From positions 55,945-119,944 of the forward strand of contig NZ_VTHK01000018.1 in the NCBI RefSeq assembly GCF_009765355.1: a stretch of 64,000 nt of DNA, given 5' to 3'. The notes beneath the pieces were generated by a model that ran no database searches, was not told the origin of the DNA, and saw only the letters and a list, made by a program, of their open reading frames with translations. Below are positions 56,180 to 64,000 of the stretch, one piece after another; position 1 is the stretch's first letter; the number at the start of each line of letters is the position of its first letter. Made by a program: the position numbers and the translations under genes. The DNA comes from Amycolatopsis anabasis (GTDB lineage Bacteria; Actinomycetota; Actinomycetes; Mycobacteriales; Pseudonocardiaceae).

Positions 56180-57303
56180 CCATGGGGCTGAACATCGACG
56201 CGCTGATCGACGATCCGGCCAGCCGGGTGATCGTGTGCTGCGGTTCCGGCGGGGTCGGCAAGACCACCACCGCCGCCGCGCTGGCGCTGCGGGCCGCCGA
56301 ACGCGGGCGCCAGACGGTGGTGCTGACGATCGACCCGGCGCGGCGCCTGGCGCAGGCGCTCGGCCTGCGGGAACTCGGCAACCACCCCCGGCAGGTGTCG
56401 GTCGCGGGCTTCGACCCCAAGGGCGAGCTGTGGGCGATGATGCTGGACATGCGGCGCACCTTCGACGACATGGTGCGCGTGCACGCCGGGCCCGAACGCG
56501 CCGAGCAACTGCTGGCGAATCCCTTCTACCAGACCATTTCCACGTCGTTCTCCGGCACGCAGGAGTACATGGCGATGGAGAAGCTGGGGCAGCTCGCGGC
56601 CACCGACGAATGGGACCTGATCATCGTCGACACCCCGCCGAGCCGGTCCGCCCTGGACTTCCTGGACGCGCCGAGCCGGCTCTCCAGCGCGCTCGACGGC
56701 CGGATGATCCGGCTGCTGACCGGCCCGGCCAAGGCCGGTGGCTGGGGCCTGCGCAAGGTGGTCAGCGCCGGGTTCTCGATGTTCGCCAAGGCGGTGTCCA
56801 CGATCCTCGGCGGGCAGCTGCTCGCCGACGCGTCGGCGTTCATGCAGGCCTTCGACAGCATGTTCGGCGGGTTCCGCGAACGGGCGCGCCGGACCGCCGA
56901 GCTGTTGCGCTCCGAGGGCACCGCGTTCCTCGTGGTCGCCGCGCCGGAGCCGGACGCGCTGCGCGAGGCGAGCTACTTCGTGGAACGGCTGTCCACCGAG
57001 TCGATGCCGCTGTCCGGCCTGATCGCGAACCGCACGCATCCGGTGCTCGCCGAGCTCTCCGGCACCGAGGCGATCGCCGCCGCCGATTCACTGGACCGCG
57101 GCGGCTCGGCCGCGCCGCTGGCGAGCGCGGTGCTGCGCCTGCACGCGGACCGGGTGGCGCTCGCGGACCGCGAGAAGCGGCTGCTGGCCCGGTTCACCCG
57201 GGCGCATCCCGAGGTGCCGATCGTCGAGGTGCCCGCGCTGCCCAGCGACGTGCACGATCTCGCCGGGCTGCGCGACATCGGCGACCGCCTGTCCGGGTCG
57301 TGA
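56176..57303 (+). CDS. ArsA/GET3-type ATPase, second of a pair (BagB/Rv3680 type)
   Basis: A 375-residue ArsA-like ATPase. Its P-loop is CCGSGGVGKTT (about 21-31): the signature Lys found in the partner (GKGG) is replaced by Ser (GSGG), while the second Lys remains. Switch II is IIVDTPPSRSALDFLDAP. It is expected to form a hetero-oligomer with the first ATPase; the missing signature lysine suggests unequal roles in hydrolysis. GTG 56176 overlaps the first gene's stop; ATG 56182 is an alternative. The next gene is the convergent whiB4. Confidence 0.88.
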   Translation: MTMGLNIDALIDDPASRVIVCCGSGGVGKTTTAAALALRAAERGRQTVVLTIDPARRLAQALGLRELGNHPRQVSVAGFDPKGELWAMMLDMRRTFDDMVRVHAGPERAEQLLANPFYQTISTSFSGTQEYMAMEKLGQLAATDEWDLIIVDTPPSRSALDFLDAPSRLSSALDGRMIRLLTGPAKAGGWGLRKVVSAGFSMFAKAVSTILGGQLLADASAFMQAFDSMFGGFRERARRTAELLRSEGTAFLVVAAPEPDALREASYFVERLSTESMPLSGLIANRTHPVLAELSGTEAIAAADSLDRGGSAAPLASAVLRLHADRVALADREKRLLARFTRAHPEVPIVEVPALPSDVHDLAGLRDIGDRLSGS

Positions 57304-57333
57304 GCGGCCGGGCCGCCCACGACCGGCGGACGG

Positions 57334-57648
57334 TCAGCTCACGCGGACCACGCGCTCACCTTCGGTGACCTCGGCGAAATCGCGTTTCGCCGATTCGAGC
57401 AACTCCGCCCAGGACTCGACGTCCGGTCGGCGGCGCAGCAAGGCCCGGCGCTCCCGCTCGGTCATGCCGCCCCAGATACCGAAGTTGATCCGGCTGTCCA
57501 ACGCCTCGGCGAGGCATTCGGTCCGCACCGGACACCCCATGCAGACGAGCTTGGCCTTGTTCTGCTCGGCACCGCGGACGAACAGGCCGTCCGGATCGGT
57601 ATCGCGGCAGGCCGCGCTGACTCGCCAGTCCGTCTGGTTGGTTTCCAT
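57334..57648 (-). CDS. whiB4: WhiB-family iron-sulfur regulator WhiB4
   Basis: A 104-residue Wbl protein. The [4Fe-4S] ligands are Cys14, Cys36, Cys39 and Cys45 (CxxC core at 36-39), followed by GIWGGMT (57-63) and a basic DNA-binding tail (RERRALLRRR). It resembles M. tuberculosis WhiB4 (Rv3681c), a redox-responsive DNA-condensing regulator. ATG 57648 follows GGAGCTGGGGGT. It is convergent with the ArsA pair and divergent from ponA2, the same order as in mycobacteria. Confidence 0.92.
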   Translation of the reverse strand: METNQTDWRVSAACRDTDPDGLFVRGAEQNKAKLVCMGCPVRTECLAEALDSRINFGIWGGMTERERRALLRRRPDVESWAELLESAKRDFAEVTEGERVVRVS

Positions 57649-57944
57649 ACCCCCAGCTCCCTCACCTGGTGTCAAAATCCGCCCACCAGGTTCGAGGCAC
57701 TCCCAAGCCTCTGCCCCCGACATGCGGATCTCCCTGCGCTCACTTGGCTGAAGCCCGCTGCCTCCCCGGCCGCGGCGCCGGCGATTGGTCTTTGCGGATC
57801 ATCCGCGCTCACCCATCCGTCGGCTTTTCTTCGTGAGACGTTGACGGACTGTAGGCGCATCCGGTTCCGTCGCCAAGGTCCGAGTTTCTGATTGTTACCT
57901 GAAGTCACGAAGTGGATCTTCTGCGTAATTTCCGTGACGGCGGC

Positions 57945-57954
57945 GTGACGTCAC
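57945..57954. promoter_or_regulatory. 10-bp palindrome in the whiB4-ponA2 gap
   Basis: GTGACGTCAC, about 35 bases before the ponA2 start, inside a larger imperfect dyad (TCCGTGACGGC nearby). The rest of the 340-base gap contains no gene. Confidence 0.45.
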
Positions 57955-57975
57955 CGTGTCCAAACGGCGGCCAAG

Positions 57976-57981
57976 TACCCT
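57976..57981 (+). promoter_or_regulatory. -10 element of ponA2
   Basis: TACCCT, then 7 bases and the GTG at 57989: leaderless-type promoter. Confidence 0.5.
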
Positions 57982-57988
57982 GGCTGTC

Positions 57989-60145
57989 GTGCGTAAGAGG
58001 GACGGTCTGCTCAAGCTCCTTGGCCTTTGCCTGCTCGCGGGGGTCCTCGTCGCCGGTGTGCTCTTCCCCGTGGTCGGGGCGGCCGGTCTGGTGTCGAACC
58101 GGGCGAGCGAAACGGTCGACAGCATGTCGGCCGAACTCGCGAGCGTGCCGCCGCCGCTGGTCACCCGGATCACCGACGCCGGTGGCAACCAGATCGCGAC
58201 GCTGTACAAGCAGTACCGCATCCCCACCGCGCCGGAGCAGATCTCCGAGGCGATGAAGTGGGCGCTGGTCTCGGTCGAGGACAAGCGGTTCTACGAGCAC
58301 CGCGGCGTGGACTGGAAGGGCACCCTGCGCGCGGCGGTCAGCACCAGCGGCGGCAGCACCCAGGGCGCGTCCACGCTGACCCAGCAGTACGTGAAGAACT
58401 ACCTGATCAACGTGGTCTACCGCGACGACAAGGTGGGCCAGGAGAAGGCCCAGGAGGTGTCGATCGCCCGCAAGCTCAAGGAAGCGCGGATCGCGATCCA
58501 GCTCGAGACCAAGATGAGCAAGGACCAGATCCTCGCCGGGTACCTGAACGTCGTCGAGTTCTCCCGGAAGATCTACGGCGTCGGGGCGGCCGCGCAGACC
58601 TACTTCGGCGTCGACGCGAAGGACCTCAACGCGGGCCAGTCGGCGCTGCTCGCCGGGCTGGTGAACAACCCGACCATCTTCGATCCGTGGACGCATCCGG
58701 AGAAGGCGACCGAGCGGCGCAACCTGGTGCTGGACCGGATGGTCGAGAACCGCAAGCTCGCCCCCGCCGACGCGCAGCGGATCAAGGGCGAACCGCTCGG
58801 CGTGGTCCCGAACGGCCCGCAGAAGCCCGCCGCCAACTGCGTCGGCGCCGGGCCGGAGAACGGCTTCTTCTGCCAGTACGTCGAGGACTACCTGACCGGC
58901 AAGGGCGGGATGACCAAGGACGACCTGTACACCGGCGGCTACACGATCAAGACCACCATGGACCAGAAGGCCAACCACGAGGCCAAGATGTCCGCCGAAG
59001 CACAGGTGAAGAAGAACCAGAAGAACGTGGCGAACACGCTTTCCCTGGTCCGGCCGGGCAAGGACCGGCACGAGGTGGTCGCGCTCGCCGCGAACCGGGA
59101 CTACGGAACGGACGCTTCGCAAGGGCAGACGACGTACGCCCTGCCCGCGGGGATCTGGAACACCGGCGGCGCGGGGTCCAGTTACAAGATCTTCACCGCG
59201 GCGGCGGCGATGCAGCAGGGCGTCGCCGGGATCTACAGCAACATCGACGTGCCGTCGTTCTACACGTCGAACGTCTTCACCGGTGGCGGGCAACGCTGCC
59301 CGGTCGTGGCGCAGGGCACCCGCGCGTACTGCCTCGGCAACTCCGAAGGCGCCAACTACGCGTCCTCGATGAGCCTGCAGTCCGCGCTGGCGACCTCGCC
59401 CAACACCGGATTCGTGATCCTGGAAGAGAAAGCCGGGATGGGCCCGGTCGTCGAAATGGCCAGCAAGCTTGGCATGCGGGAGACCATGGCCGCCAACCTC
59501 GGCGGCGGCCCGGTGAAACCGGATTCGAAGCAGTTCGGCGAGAACCAGTCCCAGACCCAGTTCTTCGGCCCGAAGGACAAGTCGCCCGGCCAGGGTTCGT
59601 TCACCCTCGGCGTGAGCGCACTGTCCGGTCTGGAACTGGCGAACGTGGCCGCGACCATCCTCAGCGGCGGGAAGTGGTGCCCGCCCACCCCGATCGGCCA
59701 GATCACCGACCGGGACGGCAAGCCCAAGCAGATCAACGAGGCCTCGTGCGAGCAGGTGGTCGACGAAGGCCTCGCCAACACGCTGGCGGTGGGCATGAGC
59801 AAGGACGACCAGCCGGGCGGCACCTCCGCCGCCGCGGCCTCGGCCGCGGGCTGGAACCGGCCGCTCATCGGGAAAACCGGCACCACGCAGAACAACGGCT
59901 CGGCGACCTTCGTCGGCGGGACCCCGCAACTGGCCGGTGCCGCGATGGTGTTCCGCCCCGAAGGCGGCAGCGGCGGGCTGTGCGACGGCGCCGGGAACGT
60001 GACCACCTGCGGCGACGGCAACATGTTCGGCGGCAAGGCCCCGGCGCGCACCTTCTACGGCGCGATGAGCAAGATCCTGGAAGGCCAGCCCGCCTTGCCG
60101 CTGCCCCCGTCGGACCCCAGATTCGAGCGCGCGGGACGGCGGTAA
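57989..60145 (+). CDS. ponA2: Bifunctional penicillin-binding protein PonA2 (class A PBP)
   Basis: A 718-residue class A PBP. Membrane anchor at about 5-28, glycosyltransferase (GT51) with Glu97 in SVEDKRFYEHRG and the following STLTQQYVKN, then a transpeptidase domain with SxxK at Ser397-Lys400, SPN at 470-472 and KTG at 629-631. Unlike M. tuberculosis PonA2 there is no C-terminal PASTA domain; the protein ends 90 residues after KTG in a short Pro/Arg tail. GTG 57989 follows TACCCT by 7 bases; a GTG at 57956 would extend the cytoplasmic tail by 11 residues. It makes and crosslinks peptidoglycan. Confidence 0.95.
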   Translation: MRKRDGLLKLLGLCLLAGVLVAGVLFPVVGAAGLVSNRASETVDSMSAELASVPPPLVTRITDAGGNQIATLYKQYRIPTAPEQISEAMKWALVSVEDKRFYEHRGVDWKGTLRAAVSTSGGSTQGASTLTQQYVKNYLINVVYRDDKVGQEKAQEVSIARKLKEARIAIQLETKMSKDQILAGYLNVVEFSRKIYGVGAAAQTYFGVDAKDLNAGQSALLAGLVNNPTIFDPWTHPEKATERRNLVLDRMVENRKLAPADAQRIKGEPLGVVPNGPQKPAANCVGAGPENGFFCQYVEDYLTGKGGMTKDDLYTGGYTIKTTMDQKANHEAKMSAEAQVKKNQKNVANTLSLVRPGKDRHEVVALAANRDYGTDASQGQTTYALPAGIWNTGGAGSSYKIFTAAAAMQQGVAGIYSNIDVPSFYTSNVFTGGGQRCPVVAQGTRAYCLGNSEGANYASSMSLQSALATSPNTGFVILEEKAGMGPVVEMASKLGMRETMAANLGGGPVKPDSKQFGENQSQTQFFGPKDKSPGQGSFTLGVSALSGLELANVAATILSGGKWCPPTPIGQITDRDGKPKQINEASCEQVVDEGLANTLAVGMSKDDQPGGTSAAAASAAGWNRPLIGKTGTTQNNGSATFVGGTPQLAGAAMVFRPEGGSGGLCDGAGNVTTCGDGNMFGGKAPARTFYGAMSKILEGQPALPLPPSDPRFERAGRR

Positions 60146-60245
60146 CCGTACCGATACCCGCGCCCACGCAACGTGAATGTCCGGTCATGCGTCGGTTGAG
60201 GCAGTAGGCAAACAAATCCGCACACCAACCACCTGGACGAGCACG

Positions 60246-60251
60246 TATAGT
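60246..60251 (+). promoter_or_regulatory. -10 element of the metallophosphoesterase gene
   Basis: TATAGT, then 7 bases and GTG 60259. ATAGT-GG-ACTAT forms a small dyad over it. Confidence 0.5.
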
Positions 60252-60258
60252 GGACTAT

Positions 60259-61248
60259 GTGAGCACGCTCGGTAACAACAATACTTCGGGGGCGCGAGTA
60301 CGGCGCCTCGCCACGGGGACGGTCGCGCTGGGTGTCGCGACGCTCGGTTATGCCGCCGCGATCGAGCGGCGGCACTGGACCCTGCGCACCGCCGAGCTGC
60401 CGGTCCTCTCGCCCGGTTCCCTCCCCATCAAGGTCCTGCACATCTCCGACCTGCACATGCTGCCCGGCCACCGATCGAAGCAGCGCTGGGTCGCGGCGCT
60501 CGACCGGCTCGACCCCGACCTCGTGGTCAACACCGGCGACAACCTCGCCCACCGGCAGGCCGTCCCCGCCGTCCTGCGGGCGCTGGGGCCGTTGCTGGAC
60601 CGGCCCGGGGTGTTCGTCTTCGGCAGCAACGACTACTACGCCCCCAAACCGAAGAACCCCGCCCGCTACCTGATGCCGCGCGGCCGCACCAAGCGCATCC
60701 ACGGCGTGCACCTGCCGTGGCGGGACCTGCGCGCCGCGCTGGTCGAGCACGGCTGGCTCGACCTCACGCACGTGCGGCGCACGGTCAAGGTCGCCGGGCA
60801 GGACGTCTTCGCCGCCGGGGTCGACGATCCGCACCTGCACCGCGACCGCTACGGCGACATCTCCGGCCGGGCCGACCGCTCCGCCGCGCTCCGGCTCGGC
60901 GTCACGCACTCGCCCGAGCCCCGGGTCCTCGACCCGTTCGCCGCGGACGGCTACGACCTCGTGCTCGCCGGGCACACCCACGGCGGCCAGCTCCGCCTGC
61001 CCGGTGTCGGCGCCCTCGTCACCAACTGTGAGCTGGATCGCTCGCGCGCCCGCGGCGCATCCCGCTGGGGCGCGAACATGTGGCTGCACGTCTCCGCCGG
61101 GCTGGGCACCTCGCCCTACGCCCCGGTGCGCTTCGCCTGCCCACCCGAAGCCAGCCTGTTGACGCTGGTCGCGCGGGACTCCGACGCTCGGACAAACCCC
61201 GTGCACGGCGCCCGCAGGCGTCCGCTAAACTCTCCTACGGCCCGATAA
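60259..61248 (+). CDS. Metallophosphoesterase (Rv3683 type)
   Basis: A 329-residue metal-dependent phosphoesterase with a hydrophobic N-terminal segment (GTVALGVATLGYAAAI). Motif set: HISDLHM (Asp/His ligands), VNTGDNL, GSNDYYAP and LAGHTHGGQLRL. It is like YkuE/Rv3683 proteins, tentatively acting on UDP-sugar or phospholipid head groups at the membrane; the substrate is unknown. GTG 60259 follows TATAGT by 7 bases. The gene precedes tRNA-Pro. Confidence 0.88.
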   Translation: MSTLGNNNTSGARVRRLATGTVALGVATLGYAAAIERRHWTLRTAELPVLSPGSLPIKVLHISDLHMLPGHRSKQRWVAALDRLDPDLVVNTGDNLAHRQAVPAVLRALGPLLDRPGVFVFGSNDYYAPKPKNPARYLMPRGRTKRIHGVHLPWRDLRAALVEHGWLDLTHVRRTVKVAGQDVFAAGVDDPHLHRDRYGDISGRADRSAALRLGVTHSPEPRVLDPFAADGYDLVLAGHTHGGQLRLPGVGALVTNCELDRSRARGASRWGANMWLHVSAGLGTSPYAPVRFACPPEASLLTLVARDSDARTNPVHGARRRPLNSPTAR

Positions 61249-61259
61249 GAGCGGTACTT

Positions 61260-61333
61260 CGGGGTGTGGCGCAGCTTGGTAGCGTGCCTCGTTCGGGTCG
61301 AGGAGGTCGTGGGTTCAAATCCCGCCACCCCGA
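61260..61333 (+). tRNA. tRNA-Pro, anticodon CGG
   Basis: A 74-nt cloverleaf: acceptor CGGGGTG/CACCCCG with discriminator A, D-arm with AGCTTGGTAGCG, anticodon stem CCTCG/CGAGG with loop TTCGGGT (anticodon CGG, reads CCG), T-arm with GGTTCAAAT. CCA is not encoded. The acceptor and anticodon stems have no mismatch. Confidence 0.95.
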
Positions 61334-61334
61334 C

Positions 61335-61391
61335 GCTATGAGATTGGGAGAGGCCTGTCCACGGAACGCGTGGACGGGCCTTTCTCATAGC
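61335..61391 (+). terminator. two-tier terminator after tRNA-Pro
   Basis: GCTATGAGA (61335-61343) pairs with TCTCATAGC (61383-61391) and encloses AGGCCTGTCCACG/CGTGGACGGGCCT (61351-61363, 61369-61381, one G-U pair). Confidence 0.7.
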
Positions 61392-61397
61392 GGTGCT

Positions 61398-61530
61398 TTG
61401 TGGGGGCGAAGCCCCCACGCCCCACCCGGGGGCGCGCCCCCGGACCCCCATCGGTTGGTGGGCGGGTGAGGTTGGGGTGGCGGTTTGGTGGGGGCCTTGG
61501 GGCTTCGCCCCCTTGCCCCCCGGTGAGGGT
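61398..61530. other. GC-rich hairpin cluster after tRNA-Pro
   Basis: Repeated GGGGGC...GCCCCC stems, e.g. GTGGGGGC-GAA-GCCCCCAC at about 61399-61417 and GGGGGCGCGCCCCC near 61429, then GGGGCTTCGCCCC near 61499. No gene lies between the tRNA and the methyltransferase stop at 61571. The pattern resembles those after the Ms1-like RNA and crp. Confidence 0.5.
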
Positions 61531-61570
61531 TTCCCGATGTGTGGTTTTGGGCCGTCGAAGGCACCGCGGG

Positions 61571-62326
61571 TCATCGGGTGGCGAGGATTTCCACCCAGCA
61601 TTGGCTGAAGTCGCCGTCGGTGGATTCGGTCCAGGCTCGGGCGGAGCGGGCGGCGGCGGCGAGTTGGTCGCGATGGGGACTCGGCGTGGCGACGGCGGCG
61701 GCCAGGCGGCGTTCGATGTAGGTGGCCAGTTCGCGGTAGGTGAGGTCCGGGCGGTAGCGGGCGTGGGTGCGGATTTCGCGGAAGCCCGCGTCGGCGACGT
61801 GGCCGGGGAGGTGCTTTCCGGCGAACGGGTCGCCGCCGGCGCGGCGGCGGAGGAGGTAGTGCCCGCGCAGCGCGGCGTCGACATTGGCCGTGCGTGGGCG
61901 CAGACGCGCCCGGCTCCAGTCCGAAGTGGACAGAGCGAGCGCGCCGCCGGGGCGGAGCACGCGGCGCAGTTCGGCCAAGGCGGCCGCCGGGCGGGACAGG
62001 TGCTCGAACAACGCGTGCGCGAAAACCAGGTCCGCGCAACCGTCCGGAAGCGGCAGCGCGTACACCGAGGCGGCAATGAAGTCCACAGTGGACGATGGGG
62101 TCGCGCGCACGAGGCGTTCCCGGCTCAGCGCGGCGTCGACGCCGAGAACCCGGCATCCGGTCACGGCCAGGCCCGCGGTGATCGACCCCGGTCCGCAGCC
62201 GACGTCGAGCACGCGCATCCCGTTCCGCAGCAAGGGGAATACGAAGCGGGCACGGTCGGTCGCGCTGCGTGCGGACATCATCTCCAGCGCGTCCCGCCCG
62301 AAGCCGGGCGCATATCCATCCTGCAC
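61571..62326 (-). CDS. Class I SAM-dependent methyltransferase (Methyltransf_11)
   Basis: A 251-residue methyltransferase: motif I RVLDVGCGPGSITAGLA, then VLGVDAALSRERL, FIAASVYALPLPDGCADLVFAHALFEHL and RRVLRPGGALALSTSDWS. The acceptor is unknown. GTG 62326 is chosen as it lies 7 bases after TAGGGT; GTG 62335 is nine bases upstream and overlaps that -10. It is divergent from the S9 peptidase gene, whose promoter faces it across 59 bases. Confidence 0.85.
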   Translation of the reverse strand: MQDGYAPGFGRDALEMMSARSATDRARFVFPLLRNGMRVLDVGCGPGSITAGLAVTGCRVLGVDAALSRERLVRATPSSTVDFIAASVYALPLPDGCADLVFAHALFEHLSRPAAALAELRRVLRPGGALALSTSDWSRARLRPRTANVDAALRGHYLLRRRAGGDPFAGKHLPGHVADAGFREIRTHARYRPDLTYRELATYIERRLAAAVATPSPHRDQLAAAARSARAWTESTDGDFSQCWVEILATR

Positions 62327-62333
62327 AGGCTGC

Positions 62334-62378
62334 ACCCTACGGACACCGATCCCGGCCCGGCACCAAACCTGGCAGGAT
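62334..62378. promoter_or_regulatory. back-to-back -10 elements
   Basis: Minus-strand TAGGGT (62339-62334) serves the methyltransferase start at 62326 and plus-strand CAGGAT (62373-62378) the peptidase start at 62386; each lies seven bases from its start codon, giving a compact divergent leaderless promoter pair. Confidence 0.5.
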
Positions 62379-62385
62379 CAAGGGG

Positions 62386-64000
62386 GTGAGTACCCAGTCA
62401 GCCACCCAGCACCCGCCCGCACTCGTCCCCGACCGCCTCTTCGACGACGCCGCGGCCGAGGCCCGGTGGCGGGCGCGCTTCCACGCCCGGCGGATGTCGG
62501 TGCCCGAATGGGCGCTCGACGCCCCGGACGCCAACGTGTACGTCTCCAACGCGAGCGGGGTCTGGGAGGTCTACGCCTGGGACCGCGCCACCGGCGAGCA
62601 CCGGCGGGTCACCGACCGCCCGAACGGCACCCTGCACGCCACACCGTCGACGGACGGCGCGTGGATCTGGTGGTTCAACGACACCGACGGCGACGAATTC
62701 GGCTCCTGGATGCGCACGCCCTTTTCCGGTGGCGACTCCGAACCCGCCCTACCCGGGGTGCACGCCGGATATCCGGCCGGACTGGAAATCGGGCACCGGC
62801 TGGTCGCGGTCGGGGTGTCCACCGACGAGGGCAGCGAACTCTTCGCCCACGCCGACGGCGAAACCACCCGCTTCTACGCGCACGCCGACGACGCCGGGGT
62901 CGCCGCGCTGTCCCGCGACGAGCGCCTGGTCGCCATCTCCCATTCCGAGCACGGCGATTCGCGGCATCCCGCGGTCCGCGTGCTCGCCACTTCCGGATTC
63001 GCCGCGGTCGCCGACAAATGGGACGGCGAGGGCAAGGGCCTGACCCCGCTGGAGTTCTCCCCGGTGCCCGGCGATGCGCGCCTCCTGCTGCTGCACGAGC
63101 GCCGCGGCCGCGAGGAACTGCTGATCTGGGACGTCGAGGCCGATTCGGAAACCGAGATCGGGCTCGACCTGCCGGGCGAGGTGGCCGCGACCTGGTACCC
63201 GGACGCCTCGGCGCTCCTCGTCGTGCATTTCCACCAGGGACGCAGCACCTTGCACCGCTACGACCTGCCGACCGGCACATTGTCCTCTTTGGACACTCCC
63301 GCCGGGCGGGTCGGCGGGGCGGGCGTCCGTCCCGACGGAACGGTCGAATACTCGTGGTCGAGCGCCGCGCAGCCGCCGGTGATCCGCGCCCGCGCCACGA
63401 GCGGCGCCGACGAGGTCCTGCTCGCGCCGCCGGGCGATCCCGCGCCGGAGTCCTCCCCGGTGACCGACGCGTTCGTCGAGGGGGTCGGCGGCCGGATCCA
63501 CGCGCTGGTCTCCCGCCCCGCCGACGCGCCCGAGGGTCCACTGCCGACCGTGTTCACCCTGCACGGCGGGCCGCATTCGGCGGACGAGGACCGGTTCTCG
63601 GCCTACCGCGCGGTCTGGCTGGACGCCGGTTTCGCGGTGGTGGAGGTGAACTACCGGGGCTCGACCGGTTACGGCTCCGCCTGGCGCGACGCGATCGAAG
63701 GACGCCCCGGCCTCACCGAACTCGAGGACGTCGCCGCCGTGCACACCTGGGCCGTCGACAGCGGCCTGGCCGACCCGGCGAAATGCGTGGTGAACGGGGC
63801 GTCCTGGGGCGGGTACCTGACCCTGCTCGCCCTGGGCACCCAGCCGACGAGGTGGGCGGCCGGGGTGGCGAGCGTGCCGGTCGCCGACTACATCGCCGCC
63901 TACGAGGACGAGATGGAGCAGCTGCGCTCCTTCGACCGCGCCCTGTTCGGCGGCTCCCCGGAGACCGTTCCGGCGGTGTACCAGGAGTGCTCGCCGATCA
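62386..64000 (+). CDS. S9 prolyl-oligopeptidase-family peptidase, 3' partial
   Basis: Open to the window end, so at least 538 residues. Residues 35-380 form a beta-propeller-like N-terminal region (VYVSNASGVWEVYAWD, ATPSTDGAWIWWFNDTDGDE). The alpha/beta-hydrolase domain then starts (PTVFTLHGGPHSADEDRFS, EVNYRGSTGYGSAWR) with the nucleophile Ser473 in NGASWGGY. The Asp and His lie beyond the window. It is a cytoplasmic acylaminoacyl- or dipeptidyl-type peptidase acting on short peptides. GTG 62386 lies 7 bases after CAGGAT; no signal peptide. Confidence 0.88.
   Translation, partial: MSTQSATQHPPALVPDRLFDDAAAEARWRARFHARRMSVPEWALDAPDANVYVSNASGVWEVYAWDRATGEHRRVTDRPNGTLHATPSTDGAWIWWFNDTDGDEFGSWMRTPFSGGDSEPALPGVHAGYPAGLEIGHRLVAVGVSTDEGSELFAHADGETTRFYAHADDAGVAALSRDERLVAISHSEHGDSRHPAVRVLATSGFAAVADKWDGEGKGLTPLEFSPVPGDARLLLLHERRGREELLIWDVEADSETEIGLDLPGEVAATWYPDASALLVVHFHQGRSTLHRYDLPTGTLSSLDTPAGRVGGAGVRPDGTVEYSWSSAAQPPVIRARATSGADEVLLAPPGDPAPESSPVTDAFVEGVGGRIHALVSRPADAPEGPLPTVFTLHGGPHSADEDRFSAYRAVWLDAGFAVVEVNYRGSTGYGSAWRDAIEGRPGLTELEDVAAVHTWAVDSGLADPAKCVVNGASWGGYLTLLALGTQPTRWAAGVASVPVADYIAAYEDEMEQLRSFDRALFGGSPETVPAVYQECSPI

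Noticed and set aside
1..64000. CRISPR arrays, prophage or NRPS/PKS gene clusters
   Set aside because: No regularly spaced repeats, cas genes, phage structural genes or synthase genes were seen.

Overview
The window is high-GC actinobacterial DNA. Gene content, start-codon use (many GTG), abundant leaderless starts and gene order point to a member of the Pseudonocardiaceae, probably Amycolatopsis or a close relative; the genus is inference. Much of the gene order matches the Mycobacterium tuberculosis Rv3649-Rv3683 backbone: DEAD/DEAH helicase, Tad pilus operon, 6C RNA, HAD phosphatase, Ms1-type RNA, acs, the Rv3669/EphE/MarP/NUDIX/TlpA/Nth block, small membrane protein, crp, MBL protein, RidA, DUF4177, twin ArsA-type ATPases, WhiB4, PonA2, metallophosphoesterase. 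Lineage-specific modules sit between these conserved blocks.

Layout. 1-2.2 kb: 3' end of a MrfA-type helicase, tail-to-tail with a prim-pol-domain protein. 2.5-7.4 kb: minus-strand Tad/Flp pilus operon (ssd, tadA, tadB, tadC, Flp pilin, two TadE-type minor pilins), with a single-base frameshift in tadA. 7.6-9.3 kb: a HAD phosphatase flanked by two structured RNAs, 6C (minus) and an Ms1-like RNA (plus). 9.6-16.7 kb: peptidoglycan rescue cluster nagZ-namZ-amidase-like hydrolase-murR-murQ. 16.8-19.3 kb: methyltransferase, then an MFS exporter divergent from an ArsR regulator with twin operators. 19.3-23.9 kb: Fic-like protein, phosphoribosyltransferase, a GNAT remnant, acetyl-CoA synthetase, and a PadR plus deazaflavin-reductase pair. 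24-27.7 kb: AT-hook protein, then a cupin/GntR/MFS/DUF2848 catabolic island sharing a 17-nt operator. 27.8-32.5 kb: VIT-family metal transporter, orphan thioesterase with a Cys nucleophile, POT peptide transporter, NhaA antiporter. 32.6-38.8 kb: conserved backbone through MarP, nth and crp. 39.4-42.4 kb: MFS protein, a second sliding-clamp-like protein, a CGNR regulator. 42.5-44.1 kb: IS4-family element bounded by 63-bp inverted repeats. 44.1-49.7 kb: secreted BNR-repeat protein, two-domain Lrp regulator divergent from a VOC protein and carboxylesterase. 49.7-57.3 kb: MBL and NUDIX proteins, an uncharacterised pair that looks paralogous, RidA, DUF4177, secreted lipase, small membrane protein, twin ArsA ATPases. 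57.3-64 kb: whiB4, ponA2, metallophosphoesterase, tRNA-Pro(CGG), methyltransferase and an S9 peptidase cut by the window end.

The most notable points are the complete MurNAc-rescue gene set without its PTS permease, the 6C/Ms1 RNA pair around one phosphatase, the paralogous pair at 51.3-53.1 kb with no assigned function, an alpha/beta hydrolase lacking its nucleophile next to MarP, a Cys-type thioesterase, the broken tadA, and several precise operator-like dyads. No CRISPR array, prophage or secondary-metabolite cluster is visible.
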